Shown: one piece after another, positions 63,951-64,000 of the stretch | Numbering within the stretch: position 1 is the stretch's first letter | Layout of the letters: each line of letters starts with the position of its first letter | Assembly (NCBI GenBank): GCA_023389275.1 | Contig: JAEWEN010000012.1 | Coordinates: forward strand, 1-64,000 | DNA: 64,000 nucleotides | Reading direction: 5' to 3' | Source: Bacillota bacterium | GTDB lineage: Bacteria; Bacillota; Clostridia; Clostridiales; Caloramatoraceae | The notes under the pieces: generated by a model | What the model was told of the DNA's origin: nothing | The model's input: the letters and a program-made list of their open reading frames with translations, nothing else | Databases searched by the model: none | Translations under genes and position numbers: made by a program

Positions 63951-64000
63951 AAAAAATAGACCTTACAACGCCTACCATATGTAATCTTACATGGGGCGAG
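63951..64000 (-). promoter_or_regulatory. ilvC leader element B (partial at the window edge)
   Basis: Shares 17 identical bases with element A (TGTAAGGTCTATTTTTT on the minus strand). Here the inner hairpin is longer: CGCC, CCAT-GTAA / TTAC-ATGG, GGCG. The matching 5' ATAGAC arm, if present, lies just beyond the window end. Another attenuator-like unit 150 nt upstream of A. Confidence 0.5.

Overview
The window is a strongly AT-rich chromosomal segment of a low-GC Firmicute, most likely a Clostridium sensu stricto species. Grounds: a single-chain PurL with fused glutaminase, type III glutamine synthetase (GlnN), a glmS ribozyme, an S-box leader on metNIQ, a PfoR-type membrane protein, DUF1540 proteins and GGAGG ribosome-binding sites throughout. 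Most genes lie on the minus strand. The plus-strand units are metNIQ, a peroxiredoxin, an EamA transporter, a membrane-anchored helical protein and a DUF1540 pair. I see no rRNA, tRNA, CRISPR array, insertion sequence or phage module. Nearly all genes look intact.

Layout, left to right. 0-2 kb: glmS behind its self-cleaving ribozyme. 2-13 kb: the de novo purine operon purECFMNHDL (minus), with a perfect 32-bp palindrome in its leader. 13-16.3 kb: a lysin-like amidase, an LDH-family dehydrogenase with an unusual specificity residue, and glmM. 16.4-19.2 kb: SAM riboswitch plus metN-metI-metQ (plus). 19.2-22 kb: GntR regulator, DUF1648/DUF5808-like membrane protein and lipoprotein hydrolase. 22-29.3 kb: peroxiredoxin, EamA transporter, CCG-domain protein, acyltransferase, FAD protein, beta-carbonic anhydrase, HtrA. 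29.4-33.6 kb: two-component system, then cdaA-cdaR (c-di-AMP synthesis). 33.7-43.2 kb: an anchored helical protein, a 37-residue membrane peptide, a PfoR-like protein, a PHP phosphatase, two DUF1540 mini-proteins, glnN with a hairpin leader, a GH8-like protein, a LacI regulator and a radical SAM protein. 43.4-54.6 kb: an eight-gene nucleoside uptake and cleavage operon with its LacI regulator and operator, then adenine deaminase. 54.7-64 kb: a PatB-type C-S lyase, then the branched-chain operon ilvC-cimA-leuCDB-ilvB-ilvN behind an odd leader with a duplicated hairpin/U-tract element.

How they connect. Purine synthesis and nucleoside salvage (ABC importer, two nucleoside hydrolases, adenine deaminase) sit in one neighbourhood. 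Cell-wall precursor synthesis (glmM, glmS) and c-di-AMP control (cdaA-cdaR) keep the canonical order and strand but are spread over 34 kb by intervening blocks. CimA with LeuCDB and IlvBNC points to an isoleucine route from pyruvate; leuA and ilvD are not in view. Much control appears to be in RNA leaders: ribozyme (glmS), riboswitch (met), candidate attenuator (glnN) and an unidentified element (ilvC).
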